The notes: a model not told the origin generated them from the sequence alone. A DNA stretch of 64,000 bases from Spodoptera frugiperda (GCF_023101765.2 NC_064227.1:6767592-6831591), one strand, 5' to 3'. Shown: positions 23,879 to 37,798, counted from the stretch's first letter. Program-made: numbers and translations.

Positions 23879-25090
23879 CTAAGTACCTAAGTACTGACTA
23901 AATAACATACTCGAACGAAGTCACAAGTCTGCATTTAGAGTTAAAATGAATATGCATGCAGTTTCTTACTAAGCAGCGAGTGAAATGTAACAGCTACAGA
24001 GATAAACAAGTAAATTACATAATGAATAATAGACTTATTTAATACCGTGAGACAAACTGTACATTATTATTCTCCTTTTGTCCGGATATTTAGGAGAACT
24101 AAGTTTCTGTAACAAAGCCTTTATGAAACTTACAAGCAGAAATACGTAGGCGGCATTATTACTTCGGGGGCACTTCGTAAATAAACTTAATTAGATCCAA
24201 ACACATCAGAGAATTGGTTCTGAGGTACGATATTCCTCTCAGTACTTATTACAGCATCTGTCGTTTGGGATATTAGATACCACTTAGGACGACCTACTAT
24301 TAGTAGTTGAAGTATTATTATTTTGGAATCTTCGGTATAAGAGCATAGGGTCTGGATTTGTGTTTGATGAGTACAATAAGTTTGTCTTTGGTCTTAGTGG
24401 TGGGAGATATTACGGTTGATATTTCTGGGAAATAGAACGTAGTTTAATTCTCAAATAGATAGACAAGTCCAAAAAACGTCACACACATCACACAAAGTAT
24501 AAAAATAACATCACACACACATTTAAAAGGCAAATATTAAATTAAAACGAGATCTCATCAAGTGTTCATAAGCAGACAAAATTATTATCAAAGAAATTAC
24601 CGAGTCTTTAATTAAACTCGAGACTACTCATATAGGCCAAAAATTAATTAAGAATCTAGCAATATCTGTGCCTAACTGTGCCGCGTAGGCGTACCTTAGT
24701 AATATGAAAATAACAAAGAAAAAGATGAAGAAAAACACTTATTAAACGTAGGTAAGTAGTACTTATTGTATAGGAGTCTTCGGTTTTTTGTTAAAACGAC
24801 TTTAAGAACCGTCTTAAGTACCGTTAGCAGTCCAATTTTGCCGCGTCAGCAACAAAATTGACGATATTTGAAGAGGCCGTGGGTGGAATCGTCTAAAATG
24901 TCTGTTTATGTCTTCTTACTAAGTGAGGGTATTATGAAATTGTAACAGTATTGGAACATTGTTGTTTGTATTGTGATTGCTTTTGTCTTACAAGTATATT
25001 TTTTCTTTGCCGTAGGAAAGCTAAATAGTTATATCTGATATAATTGTAGGTGGCTTTTCACATTCTCATCACTTATTTCATAATTAAGAC
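23879..25090. other. Stretch without a supported gene
   Basis: AT-rich; no open frame, RNA gene or repeat recognised. Confidence 0.5.
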
Positions 25091-25173
25091 TTTGACTGCC
25101 AACAAAAATCTGTTGAAGGCAAATCCTCCGCTAGCGCCGGTCACTTTTGCCCCCATGGCGTTTAATGTGTTAA
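25091..25173 (+). repeat. Short dispersed repeat (family G)
   Basis: TTTGACTGCCAACAAAAATC, then GGCAAATCCTCCGCTAGC, CCGGTCAC, CATGGCGTTTAATGTGTTAA. Two relatives lie at 56308 (split by a SINE) and 58328. All three read in the same direction. The class is unknown to me. Confidence 0.78.
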
Positions 25174-25269
25174 CACATTAACTAGTTATGCCAACTTTTA
25201 AGTACAAACAAGCAAGTTACATAATATAGTAAAGAACCATGACTTTTAATTTAGAAGTCTCTGGCTCCT

Positions 25270-25312
25270 GTTACTGCTGAGCAAAGGCCAAATATCTTTT
25301 CGGCAGGAATGT
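25270..25312 (-). repeat. Family D SINE end fragment
   Basis: TTACTGCTGAGCAAAGGCC matches the inverse of the family D end. Only about 40 bases remain. Confidence 0.5.
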
Positions 25313-25789
25313 GCAATACTGCAATACGAACAATAATCAGGTAGGTATTTAGTATCTTACTGACAATTATGTTACCATATCTCTCCAATCTACACATGGA
25401 TATTTTGAATAAAAACTTCGGACCATCACTTCACTGGCACTTACCAGGTTTTCAACCTGCGCCCACATGCCACAAAACAGGGACCCTTTTTATTCACACC
25501 GTCACGACTTTCAAGTTACAATGTTTGAAAGTCTGTCCCAAGGTTTCTGAACTCATTAAAATATTAACTTTTGTCTGCAAAGGTATCAGAATAAGAAGAG
25601 AGCAATTAAACAAATTGTGTCATAGTTAACTACAGGGCTTGAACATTTAATTGTTGAGACGTTGAAATGTTAACCTATGGAGTTTCTTGCTCGTTCTTCT
25701 CCATAGGAATCTACACTTTGGAACGAGCAAATAGCTTCACTAGAGGACTGACCGACGGACAGACGTTATTAATATTATTATATTTGCTT

Positions 25790-25856
25790 TGACGTTCAAA
25801 AGTGCCTTCCTGGTCTATTTGAAATAAATGATTTTGACTTTGACTTTGTTATATTT
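25790..25856 (+). repeat. Probable LINE 3' end
   Basis: GTGCCTTCCTGGTCTATTTG, then AAATAAATGATTTTGACTTTGACTTTG: an AATAAA signal followed by short tandem TTTGAC units, the usual form of a moth LINE tail. Clade not determined. Confidence 0.55.
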
Positions 25857-25874
25857 GCTCAAGGGATGCTTTTA

Positions 25875-25888
25875 GGGGGGGGGGGGGG
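25875..25888 (+). repeat. Run of 14 G
   Basis: Uninterrupted G homopolymer; length may be unreliable in assembly. Confidence 0.9.
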
Positions 25889-27811
25889 CTGGGAATGGAA
25901 AACTCATTTTCCCACTTGTGTAATAGGTAAATTTTACAAGTTTTAACCCTTCGTGTGCCAGAACGTGGTTCCACGCGAAACACAACGTGTTTTTTATTGT
26001 TATCTTATATACGGCATAATAATATGAGAGGTAATTAAAGGGTAACACAAGGAAATTGACCAGTATGCGCTGATGATTGTTTTGTTTAGTCATTAAAGAA
26101 CAAAGAGATTAAACACAGCACCCTTTATATTAGATTTAGCAGTTAGGTTAGGTTAGCTTATACGGATGCTTACCTATTATTATATAGGTAAATTCTACAG
26201 AACTTCAAAACTTAGTTTTAAGCTAAAATATCACTCACCGAGCACGGTGGTCCAAAATGGTCTGTTTAAAGTAAAAATAGTTTTATTTTTTAACTGCCAG
26301 CTAACCGTTGAGTTAAGGAAGTGTGGTGAGCTTTTATTGAGCAGTAAAACTAAGTTGCTGACTATAAAAGTGCGGGCACTTTGTAGTTTGAATTCAGTTC
26401 ATGTATTGTCAATCGATCGTTTTGCAAAATAGTTCTAAATGTGTAAGTATGGGACGTTATTTTAAATTTAGTGGCAACTATTCTTACCTTTAACTTTTAA
26501 CAGGCTCTTATTTAAACCTTGTTTACTGTACCTACGTATGTATGAATGAATGTATTTGTGTGTGTGCAAGAGTCAATTCTTGCAACTAAGTTTTGAACGA
26601 GATACCTTCGATGGATTTTTTTGCATGACCATTATTGTTGCTTGAAATGTTGTCGCAAGAATTTGACTTACCTAAGTTGATGTCTGTTATTCTTATTAAT
26701 GTCTTTATTAAGACAACGAAACTTTTGCAGTACCTACCTACTTAAGTAATAAATCCTGGATAAAATTTTTGGTCGCAGACATCTTAGTCGTGACAAAATA
26801 ACTAATAAAAACGTAGCTTCCTTATTTTAGAGTCACGTATAACAAAACCAACAGGTTCTGAAATCAGATAATTACGTAAGTTGTCAGCATTGCTTAACTT
26901 TATAACAGTTATTCTTAGTATTACTGTTATAGCGTTGGTTTATTGTTGTAGGAGATGGGCAGTTGATATGGATCAACGGACAAATGATACTCGTATATTA
27001 TTATGGCGATGTAAGACACAGCGGGGGAGTGCCGACTTTTTTTAGCAAACGGATGATAATAATAGAATATAATAGGAAGAAATGCGTTGTTAAGCGCTTT
27101 ATTGAGGATCTATTTTTAATGTGAACTTATTATTAAATATGTTTAGCAGTATTTTTTACGTACTTATTTAATTATGATGTATAAAGTTGTGACCTAATAT
27201 TAGTAAACCACTACAACCAAATTAAGAGTTACCAAAACACCCTGAATTATGTAATAAAGATAATAACAAAAAATTCAAATTAACTATGGCCTAAAATACT
27301 TTATATGAAAATAAGATAATATTTTATAAATTAACTGCGTATTATCTAAAATTACACACGAAAATCCTAACACCTATCATGTACCACATATATCGGAAAA
27401 CTTTCAAACTATGATCTCTTTATACTCTATTTGTTTCCAAGTCCAAATAGCATTTTAGATGCAAATATTATACAAATTTAAAGTTACTTTTCGGGTCAAG
27501 ATCAGCAAAAGACTAAAAGTTTCCAGCAAGAATCCTTAATAGTTATTTATTCCAGAATATTTTGTTTACGTTCTCAGCTTACCAAGAATCTACGACCTTT
27601 TGGAAAAAAATATCAAAATACGCATAACCGTTAAAAGGATCTGTCCCGTGTATTGAATGAATAGTTATCTGGGGATCGCTATTTTTATGGACCCTGTAGT
27701 AAATAGGATAAAAAATACCTGCAGAATACTTACTGATGTAAAGTTATTGCAATACTAGTTAAGGAACCATTATACTATTTTTTATTGTCGGTGAAGAAGA
27801 TTTTTGTAGAG
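25889..27811. other. Stretch without a supported gene
   Basis: Open frames of 73 and 88 codons (25872-26093 minus, 26166-26432 plus) have no motif. No RNA gene seen. Confidence 0.5.
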
Positions 27812-28045
27812 GGCCATGCTCGATCGAAGTGATACCACGGCCTCACAGAAAATCGCTTGCTTTTACGTTTTACAGCGTGATGTCACCGGATGCCCAATTC
27901 TTTTCCTCCTCTAACCCCAATATTTAACCCCCAAAAGGACGGCAACGCACTTTTAACTTATCTGGTGTTGCGAGTGTCTATGGGCGGCGCAGATTACTTA
28001 CCATCAGTCCGTAATCCGTCTGTATACCGGCCTATCCCATAAAAA
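27812..28045 (+). repeat. Family E dispersed repeat
   Basis: CATGCTCGATCGAAGTGATACC, CCTCACAGAAAA, AACCCCCAAAAGGACGGC, TGTCTATGGGCGGCGCAG and CTATCCCATAAAAA follow family E from near its start to its end. Confidence 0.82.
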
Positions 28046-31000
28046 AGACTTCTAAAACCGAAACTTTGAATTATCATTGCAATTTTTTCAATTCGAAACT
28101 ATCAACGTTCATTGCTCTTGCGTGATAGAGAATGATGAGGCAATTTCCACTTGATGAAAGTGAATAACCGATCAAATTGCCAGAAATATTAGTTTGCTAA
28201 CTCATCTTTTTGAAGAATTAAAGAAAAAACTAAATTGATATTTGGTGTTTGACTCAGACTGCTTGATCCTCTATTATCCGTCTGCGATTCTTTTAATCCT
28301 TGTCATAAAGAAAAGTCTTTTCAATTCAATAACTTTTAATGGTTTTCGTAAATAATTAATTAAATCCATTGCCCCTTTCTCAGCCCTGCTTTTAACGTTG
28401 CATTCCAAATAAATACGTATCGAATCACGCTATACTTAACATTCAAGTAGAATATTTTATGTATTCCAAATTACACTCCAATAATTACGAATATTAATGA
28501 GCGTGGAATGTCAAACACGTCGTTAATTATAGCTCTAGTAAGGCTATAATTACATTATCAAGTCTTAGAAGTGAGCGTCCGATGACATAAAAGGAATGAA
28601 GCGGTAGGTACTTACTCGAATTAAATTAATTTGCTGTGTCGTCAGAATTATAAAAAAAAAAACAGATTGCGTAGCATTTATAATTATAACTGTTCTATTT
28701 TGGGTATGGGATCAGTATAAAAATACAGTTCTACTGTTATATGAGACACCCATACTGCACGTAATGAAAAATAACCGTACAAAAAGTATGGATGATTTCA
28801 TATCAAGATAGCTAAATTCACTACAAAACCGAAGACAATGACAACATGAGCCTATTTTTATAAAACACTCATTCACTCATTCATAACAAGTCAAAATTAC
28901 GAGTAACAACAAATACAAACAATTTATCAATGACACCTATCCATAATAAGCCAGCTACTTGACATTACTTCCTGGAAATCTTAAAAAATAAATAATGTAT
29001 CGATATCTGTCTTACAAAAAGAAACTGAGAGCGTCGAGCCACGAAATCTACTTCAAAAACGCGACTACCCGCAACCACACGAACCAGTAAAATATTCATA
29101 TCACAAAGCTTTGACATGCAAATTTTCTTGAAACATTAAAAATACATCATATTATGTCGGTTTATACTCAACCGAGTTATTTTTCTATGGGAATATACAC
29201 GTGTTGGAAAATCCTTATTTCCGCTTACATTTTTAACTAGGTAATGAATACGTTATCGAGTAATTATAGGGTTTAAAACGTTTAAAGACTGTTTTATGTT
29301 AAGCTATGAGGTGGTGTCCAATATAAATTTAATGGGGAAAAACTATGCCTTTGATATGTTAATCGAGTTGTTAGTTTCAGAACAGTTTTATTAACTTGAT
29401 TATAAATACTGTGTGCGGTATTAAATACTTGTTTAATGACCGACGTTTTTACAAACGCCAAGGAAGAAAGTTCACTTCAAAAGCTAGAGGAATCAATAAT
29501 AGGAGGATAGGATACCAATGTTTTAACACTTAACGTTAAAATCTTCGGCAGAAAACCGTCTGTTACACTGCTTTATTGCCTCTACTTACCATTTTTGTAC
29601 ATTTAGAGTACAACGGAGACTCATTTAAAACGATTTGGCGCCCAACATTTCATTCTGGTCCACAGAAAAAACTTCATTCTCGATGGCCATTCTTCAAAAC
29701 GGTCGATAAGCGATTCACTGTATAAAAAAGGAGCACCTTATACCTTGAAAGACCCTCACCTTTCTCGCCTCCCTATTATTAGGAAACACATGTTCCACAA
29801 GCCTTGTAATTTTCTGCCCGATACTCTTCATTATTCGGTTCATTTTACGCCTTTGTAGGGGCACGTATTGATACCACTTTTGAGACATTTATTTGTGGTA
29901 AGATTTTTATGTTCCCATGGAGGGAATTTTTTGATTAACAGTTTAATGTCGGCATTAATTTAGGTTCGAGCATTTAGGTTAAGCATTTATTAATTTAGGT
30001 TCTTTCTGATGTATGTGTATGTAAATGTAGGCGGCAAATCTTGTAGCGATCCTCTTCAATTGTGTTACTTCTTTTTGCAATACAACTTTAATCAAGTAAG
30101 TAACAATGTGAATGTTAAGTAGAGCATCTAACTACAGAAGAAACTATAAGAACTTAATCCAGCAGCCATTAATCCTGTAAAAGTTATATTTGAAAAACAA
30201 ATTAACCTCTAGTCTAAAGGTGTTATGAATAGTAAAATCTAAAATGATTCTTATTCAAAGGAAACCATTACTCCTTTGACAAAACTTATGAAAATAAGCG
30301 AGTAGTTTTAGTGTAATAACTGCGTGACTTACACACAGCGGGCGCTTAAGTCTTCATGAATAGTGTAGTCCGTAGATTTTAGTTTTAGTTTTTGAAGTGG
30401 AGTTGTTCTTTGCGGGACTTGAAGACGAATAAATATTTTTGGGATGAAGGTGCGTTAAACCTCGAGGGCTTGAATATATTAAAGAATTCTTAGGGACTCT
30501 CAACTTTCTTTTAAGGTTAGGTCAAGACAGTAATACGCTATTTTGTCCCGATTTGCTACAGCAAATATGGTATTAGCGTTTGATGTGCTCGTGTGCCAGT
30601 AATTTAATTCGATTTCAAAGTTTTAAGTGAAAAGAATCAAGAATGTGCATAAAAAAGTTTACGCTTCGCCACAAAATTGAACGTTCCCGCCACACGCAAC
30701 GTGAATCAGGCGGTATACCGTTGTTGTGGCACTTTATCACGGCCAATAAAATCTAAACGTCCCGCGAAACGGGACTGTTACTGCACAACACTATTCCAAT
30801 GAATGAATAAAGTTGATAGTGGGTTTCATAGCATAAAGTCACTCAAGTACCCAGAAACTAATATTAGACATAAGCTTACTTTATGAGCTTCGTCTTTTGA
30901 ACATTTCTATTGGTAAATTAGTTTAAATACTCTACAGTCTGGGCCGCAGTTATTGAAATTTCACCTTGGGGAGTTGAATTCGTAATTTGGAATGAAGTTT

Positions 31001-31914
31001 TATTAAATCTGAACGATTTCGGTTGAATGTTTGCAGTTCTGAAGTGCTTGGAACATCTGGAGCTAAGTAAATTCTGAATAACGAATATATTTTTGTATGT
31101 TAATGAAATTTCACATAACTATTACGTCACACGCTGATAATTCTGCTAATGAAGTAAAAAACATTAGTTACTCCTAAATTTATCTACTACTTCATACAAA
31201 TCTAGTGTAATTAATCGTTTCCGAAAAGCAAAACAACGACTAGATACTTCAAACACTACAAGGCTATGTCACTAACCTGCAAACAAGACTAACAGGCAAA
31301 GAGGATAATAATATTTCATCCAAAATTCTAGTGAGATGAAAACTAATGATGAATGTGACGACTCGAGTATGATGCATGGGCAAGAGTTTATAAATTCTGA
31401 ACAGCTGTCAAACTTGTCTGACAACAAATCCATCGGACGAAGGGTCCCAAAACTTGAGATTTACGACAGAGGTTTTAGTCAAACCGATACTGATAAGTCC
31501 GTAATCGATCTTAATGTCAGGGATAAAATCGGCATTCATACTTTCTGATCAACTCCAAGAGATATCAACTGAGAGATTAATATGATTAGTATAAGTGTGA
31601 GTAATAAATAAGTACTAAAACTGCAACAGTCTCTTAAAATATTGTTGAATATCCGAATAGGGACCAAAAAATTCTCAACGAATTTTAAACAACAAAAGGA
31701 AGTGGGCATTAGGTGATTAAAGGAAATTATTCCGGTTCAAAAGATAAAGGCAGCATGATTTTTGGAGCCAGTAGATAAGACAATAACTACTTAAGCAACA
31801 ATTTTGGAAAGTAGTCAAACTAGTTTATCAAAAACACTGCTCAGCAGGTGACGTTATGGTACTTATGGTCATAAAAACATTAGAAGACTGATACAAGAAA
31901 GCGTTAAAGGTAAT
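28046..31914. other. Long stretch without a supported gene
   Basis: No coding frame was recognised; a 70-codon plus-strand frame at 31336-31548 has hydrophilic, protein-like composition but no motif. A locally GC-rich piece at 30665-30790 (CCCGCCACACGCAACG and CCCGCGAAACGGGAC) could be regulatory; I cannot say more. Confidence 0.4.
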
Positions 31915-32205
31915 GTCGTGGTGGCCCGATGGAGTGCGGGTTAGAATCCTACCAACGGCAAGTACCAATGTGACTTTTTCTAAGATTATTTAGACACCTG
32001 ATAAATGGTGAAGGAAAACATTGTGAGAAAATCTGGGCTTATAATTTCTAATTATGAGTTTGAAATCGCCAACCCGCATTAAACAAGCGTGGTGATTAAT
32101 GCTCAAACCTTCTCCGTGTGAGAATAGGCATTTGGTCAACAGTGGCCATTTATAAGCTGTTGATTTATGCAGTAGCCACTTATAGGCTGATGATGATGAT
32201 GATAT
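31915..32205 (+). repeat. Family D tRNA-derived SINE, most complete copy
   Basis: A tRNA-like head (GGGTTAGAATCC, a decayed B box, then CCAACGGCAAGTACC) is followed by GGTGAAGGAAAACATTGTGA, TGAGTTTGAAATCGCC, GTGGTGATTAATGCTCAAAC and GGTCAACAGTGGCC. The last 40 bases are partly duplicated, ending in GATGATGATGATGAT. A 109-codon minus-strand open frame here is not a gene. Confidence 0.88.
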
Positions 32206-33411
32206 TAAAGCTAAAACAGATAGGGGTAGTGATACGGAGACGATAACTATGGATAATTCAAAAAATAGTGAAAACGTTATAGCATCAACTTTATAATATT
32301 CTACATAGTTTGCCATCAAAATGAAGCTTAAGAAATAATGGGAAAGCTTTATGAGGAATGAGGAGATTAGTGCCTAAGATAGGAGTTCTTATCTCAATAT
32401 TGTCTAACTACTTTGGCTATAAAACTAAACGATTCTAATATCTTTGAAATGATGTCGATGTAACAATGAGGTGACAATGACATTGTGGCAGAAAGGGGTG
32501 ATTAGGTGCATTAAGATGAATCAGTTTGAGACAATTAAGTTGGTATTTGTTTTATGAAAAACATTGGAATTTGACTTCTACTTCTATCAAGTTCTACATT
32601 TTACACATCGACGATTGAGAGGCCAATTGATCAAGTTAAGAGACATTTTTTGTGGAGAATGATGGAGAAAAATTCCGTGATTCCGAATATGTATACAAAT
32701 TAATATCGCAAAATAATGTCGCTTAAAACAATAAGCCTTTCTACCATCGATATTTTTGCTGTACAAACTACTAACTACTAAAAAACTACAATCAAGTTAT
32801 TCCGTGTCCATTGAGCTTCAAATCATGCATTAAACGTCGGTAGTAAGTTCGAGCTCTGTAAAATAAAAAACAAGAACAATTAAAATCATGCACTTGGAAG
32901 AAACATTCAATGAGAATGTAAATTTTTCAACAATACACTTAACGAATAAAAACAAATAACCTACGACTTAAATTGAAGAACAAAATCTTTTAGACATTAA
33001 ATAATATTAGATACGAATATCAAGGTTCAAGGCTTGAAATGTAAAAGGTCCGACACACATGTTGACACGCTAGAATGAACGTCAAAGCTCGTCTGTTACA
33101 CCCCTATGAATGTTTAAAATCTTAGACCTAGATACGATAAGACCTTAAGTTACCTAATTGTAGGTCAGAAGATATAAAAATAGTTTTGTATCTACATATA
33201 AAACACTTTTTGGAGACTGAATGACAACGGACAACGAACAGCCGAATTTACTGGTTAGCGGAGCAGTTGAAAAATACTGAAATTCCTTAGGAACTGTAAC
33301 TATGGAACACTATTGTAGAAAACTGAGGGCTTCTCATGAAACTTTCTGCCTCGCACAGCAAAACTGTGGAAGGCGACGGTATTTTCAAACCAATACGACG
33401 GAGAGTATTCC
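32206..33411. other. Stretch without a supported gene
   Basis: AT-rich; no coding frame, RNA gene or shared repeat recognised. Confidence 0.5.
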
Positions 33412-33522
33412 TTCCTAAAAGGTCAGAAACGCACCTGTGACTCATCTGGTGTTGCGGGTATCCATGGACGCCGCTGATCCATCCATCAGGTGACCCATCT
33501 GGTCGTTTGCCCAATAGTTATT
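33412..33522 (+). repeat. Family E dispersed repeat, 3' fragment
   Basis: AAAAGGTCAGAAACGCACC, CATCTGGTGTTGCGGGTATC, CCATGGACGCCGCTGATCC, CATCAGGTGACCCATCTGG. Confidence 0.83.
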
Positions 33523-33583
33523 CGAAAAAGACGGAAAAAGAAAGAAGTCACGATAACTATACTGTTACTCTGTTTAAAAAACA

Positions 33584-33647
33584 TAGTCCAGTCATTTGGT
33601 AGTTTTACCTGTTATAACCCCCTTTTATTTACCAAATGACTGGACTA
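33584..33647. repeat. Perfect 18-base inverted repeat
   Basis: TAGTCCAGTCATTTGGTA (33584-33601) and its exact complement (33630-33647) enclose a 28-base loop. It may be a tiny foldback element; no second copy was seen. Confidence 0.85.
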
Positions 33648-33966
33648 ACAGGCGTATATTTTATTAAAGTACCCTATATGATCGTCAGTAGTTACTTAAT
33701 TGCAGATAGAAGTAAACACGCCTGACAGCACTTTATAAACTAGGTACCCGAAATTAAATTCTTAATTAATTTACAGCTTAAACTAGGTTACACCGCAAAA
33801 GCTAGACTGAATATAATTACTAAATAGTTACTATAAGAGCTAACTAGTTTGAAATTTCATTAAAGTAGCCTTTCCTGGAATTATTAATATCCTTTTCAGA
33901 TTATTACTTTTGGGGTGCAAAAGGCTAGATTAAAAATGAAATATTTTAAATGTGTGTATTCGCATG

Positions 33967-34128
33967 TCTAAGTACATTTCCGGAGCTGCTGAATGCCTAG
34001 AGTGGGTTCCCAGGAGTAGGAACGGGGTGGTTTTTAGTTAGTAAGAGTCTGACACTCTCTCTCGCTTCGCCTAAGGAAGTCATTGGATGATTTTCCCCCT
34101 CAAAAAAAATATATATCTAAGCACATTT
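33967..34128 (+). repeat. Family A SINE-like element with 13-bp target duplication
   Basis: The body is 33980-34115. TCTAAGTACATTT (33967-33979) recurs as TCTAAGCACATTT (34116-34128), one mismatch. The 3' end is CCCCCTCAAAAAAAATATATA. Part of the mid segment before CAGGAGTAGG is deleted. Confidence 0.92.
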
Positions 34129-35734
34129 AACTTTTTAATTTGTAGAGCTTTTCATCTACTTAGCAAATCTTCTTTCTTGAAGTAAACTAAACGAAATCCC
34201 ATAAAAAACTGAAGAAACATATTAAAACAAAGATTCAATAAAACTGAGTGAAAATGAGACCCATCTTTAAAGTCAAAGAGACTAAAATATTGGAATGTTT
34301 GTGTACTACAAATAACAATGTCCTACTCAATGGAATGGAAGAATTTCTTGAAGTAAATACAAGATAAGTTGGCAAGATAAAAATACCGCGGCAGCCATTT
34401 AAAATATCAATAAAACTTATGACTAATGCTGTTTGGTATTGACTCTGGGAAATAACTCTTTGTTTTGAAAATGTTTTAAGTGATCGTTGTTTCGAATAGG
34501 CTTGTGTGAAGTCAAATGAATTCTTTTAGAAAATCTTTGTTTTGATTTTGAGCAACATGATTTTAAACTTGTTCAAATGCTTTTCAATTTACGAAAGAAT
34601 TTGGCTCTAGAAGTTTATAAAGCTTGTTTTATTTAACAATATTTTGCTTAGTAACTAATGCCCTTAACCTGAAAAATATACTTATGGATAAAAAGGTAAG
34701 TTTAGTATAATTTGTATAAAAACAAACATTTTAAAGTTATGCAACATAAATAATTTCTCAAAGAAAGCAGTTTTATAAAATCCACAGCACATATAAACTT
34801 CAGAGCAAGAATATAAAAAGCTTTCTAGGAAATCCTTTTATACGTACTCAATGTCTAAAACACAAATAAAATGTAAACAGTGTAAAAACTAAGGAAATAA
34901 ACACATTACGAGAGCTCAACACGACAGAAGTAAAACAAGTAAAATCCCGTATTACGCCGGTTTACATACAAAAAAACGTCATTCCACGACAAAAAAAAAT
35001 CCCACAAATAAACATTTAGCTGTCAAGGGACACAGTTACGTTATATTTAGAAGCTTAGGGGCGTCCAAAGTAGATATTTTAATGGATGAGAGCCATTATT
35101 CAACGATGCAAGACGGATGTGTCAAATGGTAGGCTTAAAAAACCAAAAACATACCTTGTATCACGAAGATTAACTCCTCGTCTTAGTCGAGTGAAAATGG
35201 ACTTAATGGCTCGTATAATGAACAGTCGGGTTACAAAGTTTCCTCCTTTTATCTCTGTCCATTGTGCTTTTAGACGAGTTTCAGAGTAAATTCATTTTTA
35301 ATTTCCACAGTCTAAGAAGCATTTTTTAACTCGGTAAAGCGCCCCAGTGCTCGTTTTCACGTTCAGATTTTGAGCAACAAAGGGAACGTCGCGTCCTTAA
35401 TTTCTGGCCGAAGAAAAAAAGCAATATTTGTCTTTAAAGAAATTAAGTCGTGTTCTTGAGGATATTATGCAAACGAGGACAAAAGCCGGGGGAGAGGAAC
35501 AAGCTAATTGTCCGAACAAACGGATGTGACAGGCGAAAAAAACGGTAAGGAAATACTCGACGTTACAGCTGAAGCTATTGTTATGTCAAGTATTAGTTTC
35601 CTAAAATTACTGAATCTAAATCAAGCTTGCCAGTCACAGCACGTCATAACTGACTACCTACTAGATTAATATGTGAGGAGTTTGGAACGAGATTTCGGCG
35701 AAAAGACTGATGACTGTTGATGAAACGAAAGAGG
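34129..35734. other. Stretch without a supported gene
   Basis: Nothing recognisable; one 67-codon plus-strand frame (35086-35289) with no motif. Confidence 0.5.
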
Positions 35735-35828
35735 TATGTATGTAAGATTCGTAGCAATTGGCGTTCCATTGTCTCTGCCTACACCCATGGCAGACAGTCG
35801 TGAGGTTTTATATACGTATGTATGTACT
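35735..35828. repeat. Dispersed repeat fragment (family F)
   Basis: GTATGTAAGATTCGTAGCAA, TTGGCGTTCCATTGTCTC, GCCTACACCCATGGCAGACAG match 14305-14392, followed by a TATGTATGT tail. Confidence 0.75.
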
Positions 35829-37628
35829 TACTTTTGAAGTGAATGATGGCACAATTTATTTTGTTAGTGGCTAAAAAGATTACATGTCTAGTAGTTAATA
35901 TCCTTAAGACGGTGATAAGAAATGCTCGGAAATACCTACTCCACTTACTATTCAAGCCCAGAACTCCACGTTTTAGAGGCAAACTCTAGCAATTGAGCTA
36001 ACTAGGTCAGAATTTACTTATCTCTTGAGAATTTCCTGGTTCTTGTCTTAATGTGTAGAGCTACATTTAATTTTCTTCCAAAATATGCTACCAGTATGCA
36101 GCTGCAGCTATACATAACAATACCAAATAGCTCAATACAAAACATTCTGTTAAGCTGTATTTCAAGCGCGATAAGATTCAAAATGGTTGCTCAATCTGAT
36201 AAAATGAGGGGTTGAAATCATCAATCACATTCAGAAATAGGTCGAACTCTGTATTGAAGTTCTTTAAAAAGTACGACTCAACGAAATGCGGCATGTTGGA
36301 AACTCTGACGTGGATTTCCAAGCCTCTCATTGGAAAATTAACCTTAGTTTGATACTTTTACGTCGCACTATCGCTGGAAGGCATTTGGCGTACGACTTAC
36401 GGTATCTGCTGGCCTATGACCCGAGATAGCAACTGTACAGATTAGGTAAGTACTCAGAACGGCTCTCAGTACATCCGATGGCTTAGATAAAGGGCTTCGT
36501 GTTCTAATAACTTTATGGATAACATCGGTATGTCAGTTCGAAAATGTTATTAAAGTTGCTTTAGAACTAACGTAGAAACAACCGTACCTAGACCCGCTTT
36601 TGATTGAAGTCACATCTGTTCTGAATGTGACGCTCTTGTCTGAATACGTGTCGGTTTAATAATACTGTGTTGACATGTTTCTTTTTACGATTCGTTGAAT
36701 AAAAAGCAATTTATCGCCAAATGCAAACCCAAATAGATAATTTACGGCCTCAACGACAAAAGGGTTCAACAGGGGTCCAACAAAGCACTATTACACACAT
36801 TGGATTTTTTTCTCGAATAGTTCCTGCGACTATAGTAATAAAGTTGCAAATTGCATTTTTCATTTGATACGTGTTCATTTCACGCGTGTAAAATGTAATA
36901 AGCAACATAAATCTACGACGTTGAAACTTAAGAAATTGTGGAAACAATTCCCGGCCCAAAAACCAGTGGCGTAAAGTTTGTTTTACTATGATATATTTGT
37001 TCGCAATTTCTGGCCATATTATGAATAGAAACGACCCCTGCACAGGAGCAGGGGATTGTGAGTTAGCAAATAACATGTTGTAGCCCCATTGCATACAATA
37101 TTTATTGCACACTTACGCCGAACATTGGGGATAGGAGATTATGAAAATTTTAGATATATGGATACAGAATTCGGAGTTATAAATTTTGGATTACAAATTC
37201 GACCTCCAGATTCGGAAGATTTTAATATATTCCCAGGAGAAAGCATGCGTAATTAAGAAGTTAGGAAAACATCATGAATAATGCTCAATTAAAACTCAAG
37301 CATGCTTGTTCAGCTAATGAAGTTAATAATCCAGACTTCAAAGGAGATAAGAAGGATGTAGCAAAACTTATTTTTCAACAAGTTCCAACAGTGACTGGTA
37401 AAATACTATAACTTCTGCAATTTATTATTGTCTGAGGAGACCTTGCAGAATTCTTATCAAAGAACTTAGTAGACGTTATTGATGGAACTTTTTAATACGT
37501 GCTCTTCTATCTATAGAGATGGACTTATAAATGGAAAAAAAATGTAAGAAAGTGGGCGAGGCACTCTAAAAAATCGTAACGTATCGTAATCGTAACTACT
37601 TAATTTCTTTTTTTTTTTATAAATGTTG
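35829..37628. other. Stretch without a supported gene
   Basis: The longest frame is 120 codons on the minus strand (36750-37112). It has no recognisable domain and biased composition, and I do not call it. Confidence 0.45.
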
Positions 37629-37798
37629 TCGCACACTAGGATTTTCTCCTGTGTCGTGGGTGCGTTTACAAACATACAAGTTCACATACACATGACGCCC
37701 AGACCCGAAACATAAATTTGTGGATCACACAAAGAGAATCGTGTGGGAATCGAACCCGCTACACGTTGCACGGCAGACGGTTGCCCGCACAAACCATC
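37629..37798 (-). repeat. Family C tRNA-derived SINE
   Basis: On the minus strand the B box GGTTCGATTCC (37746-37756) stands in a tRNA-like head, followed by CACAAATTTATGTTTCGGGT, CTGGGCGTCATGTGTATGTG and CACGACACAGGAG. The far end of the tRNA-like head is truncated. Confidence 0.88.

Noticed and set aside
31990..32319. Minus-strand open frame of 109 codons
   Set aside because: Runs antisense through a family D SINE; the serine-rich part is the GATGATGAT tail read in reverse.
36750..37112. Minus-strand open frame of 120 codons
   Set aside because: Longest frame outside the 7TM genes, the mariner and family B/D repeats, but no motif, mixed hydrophobic composition and AT-driven codon use. Compatible with chance in 64 kb.
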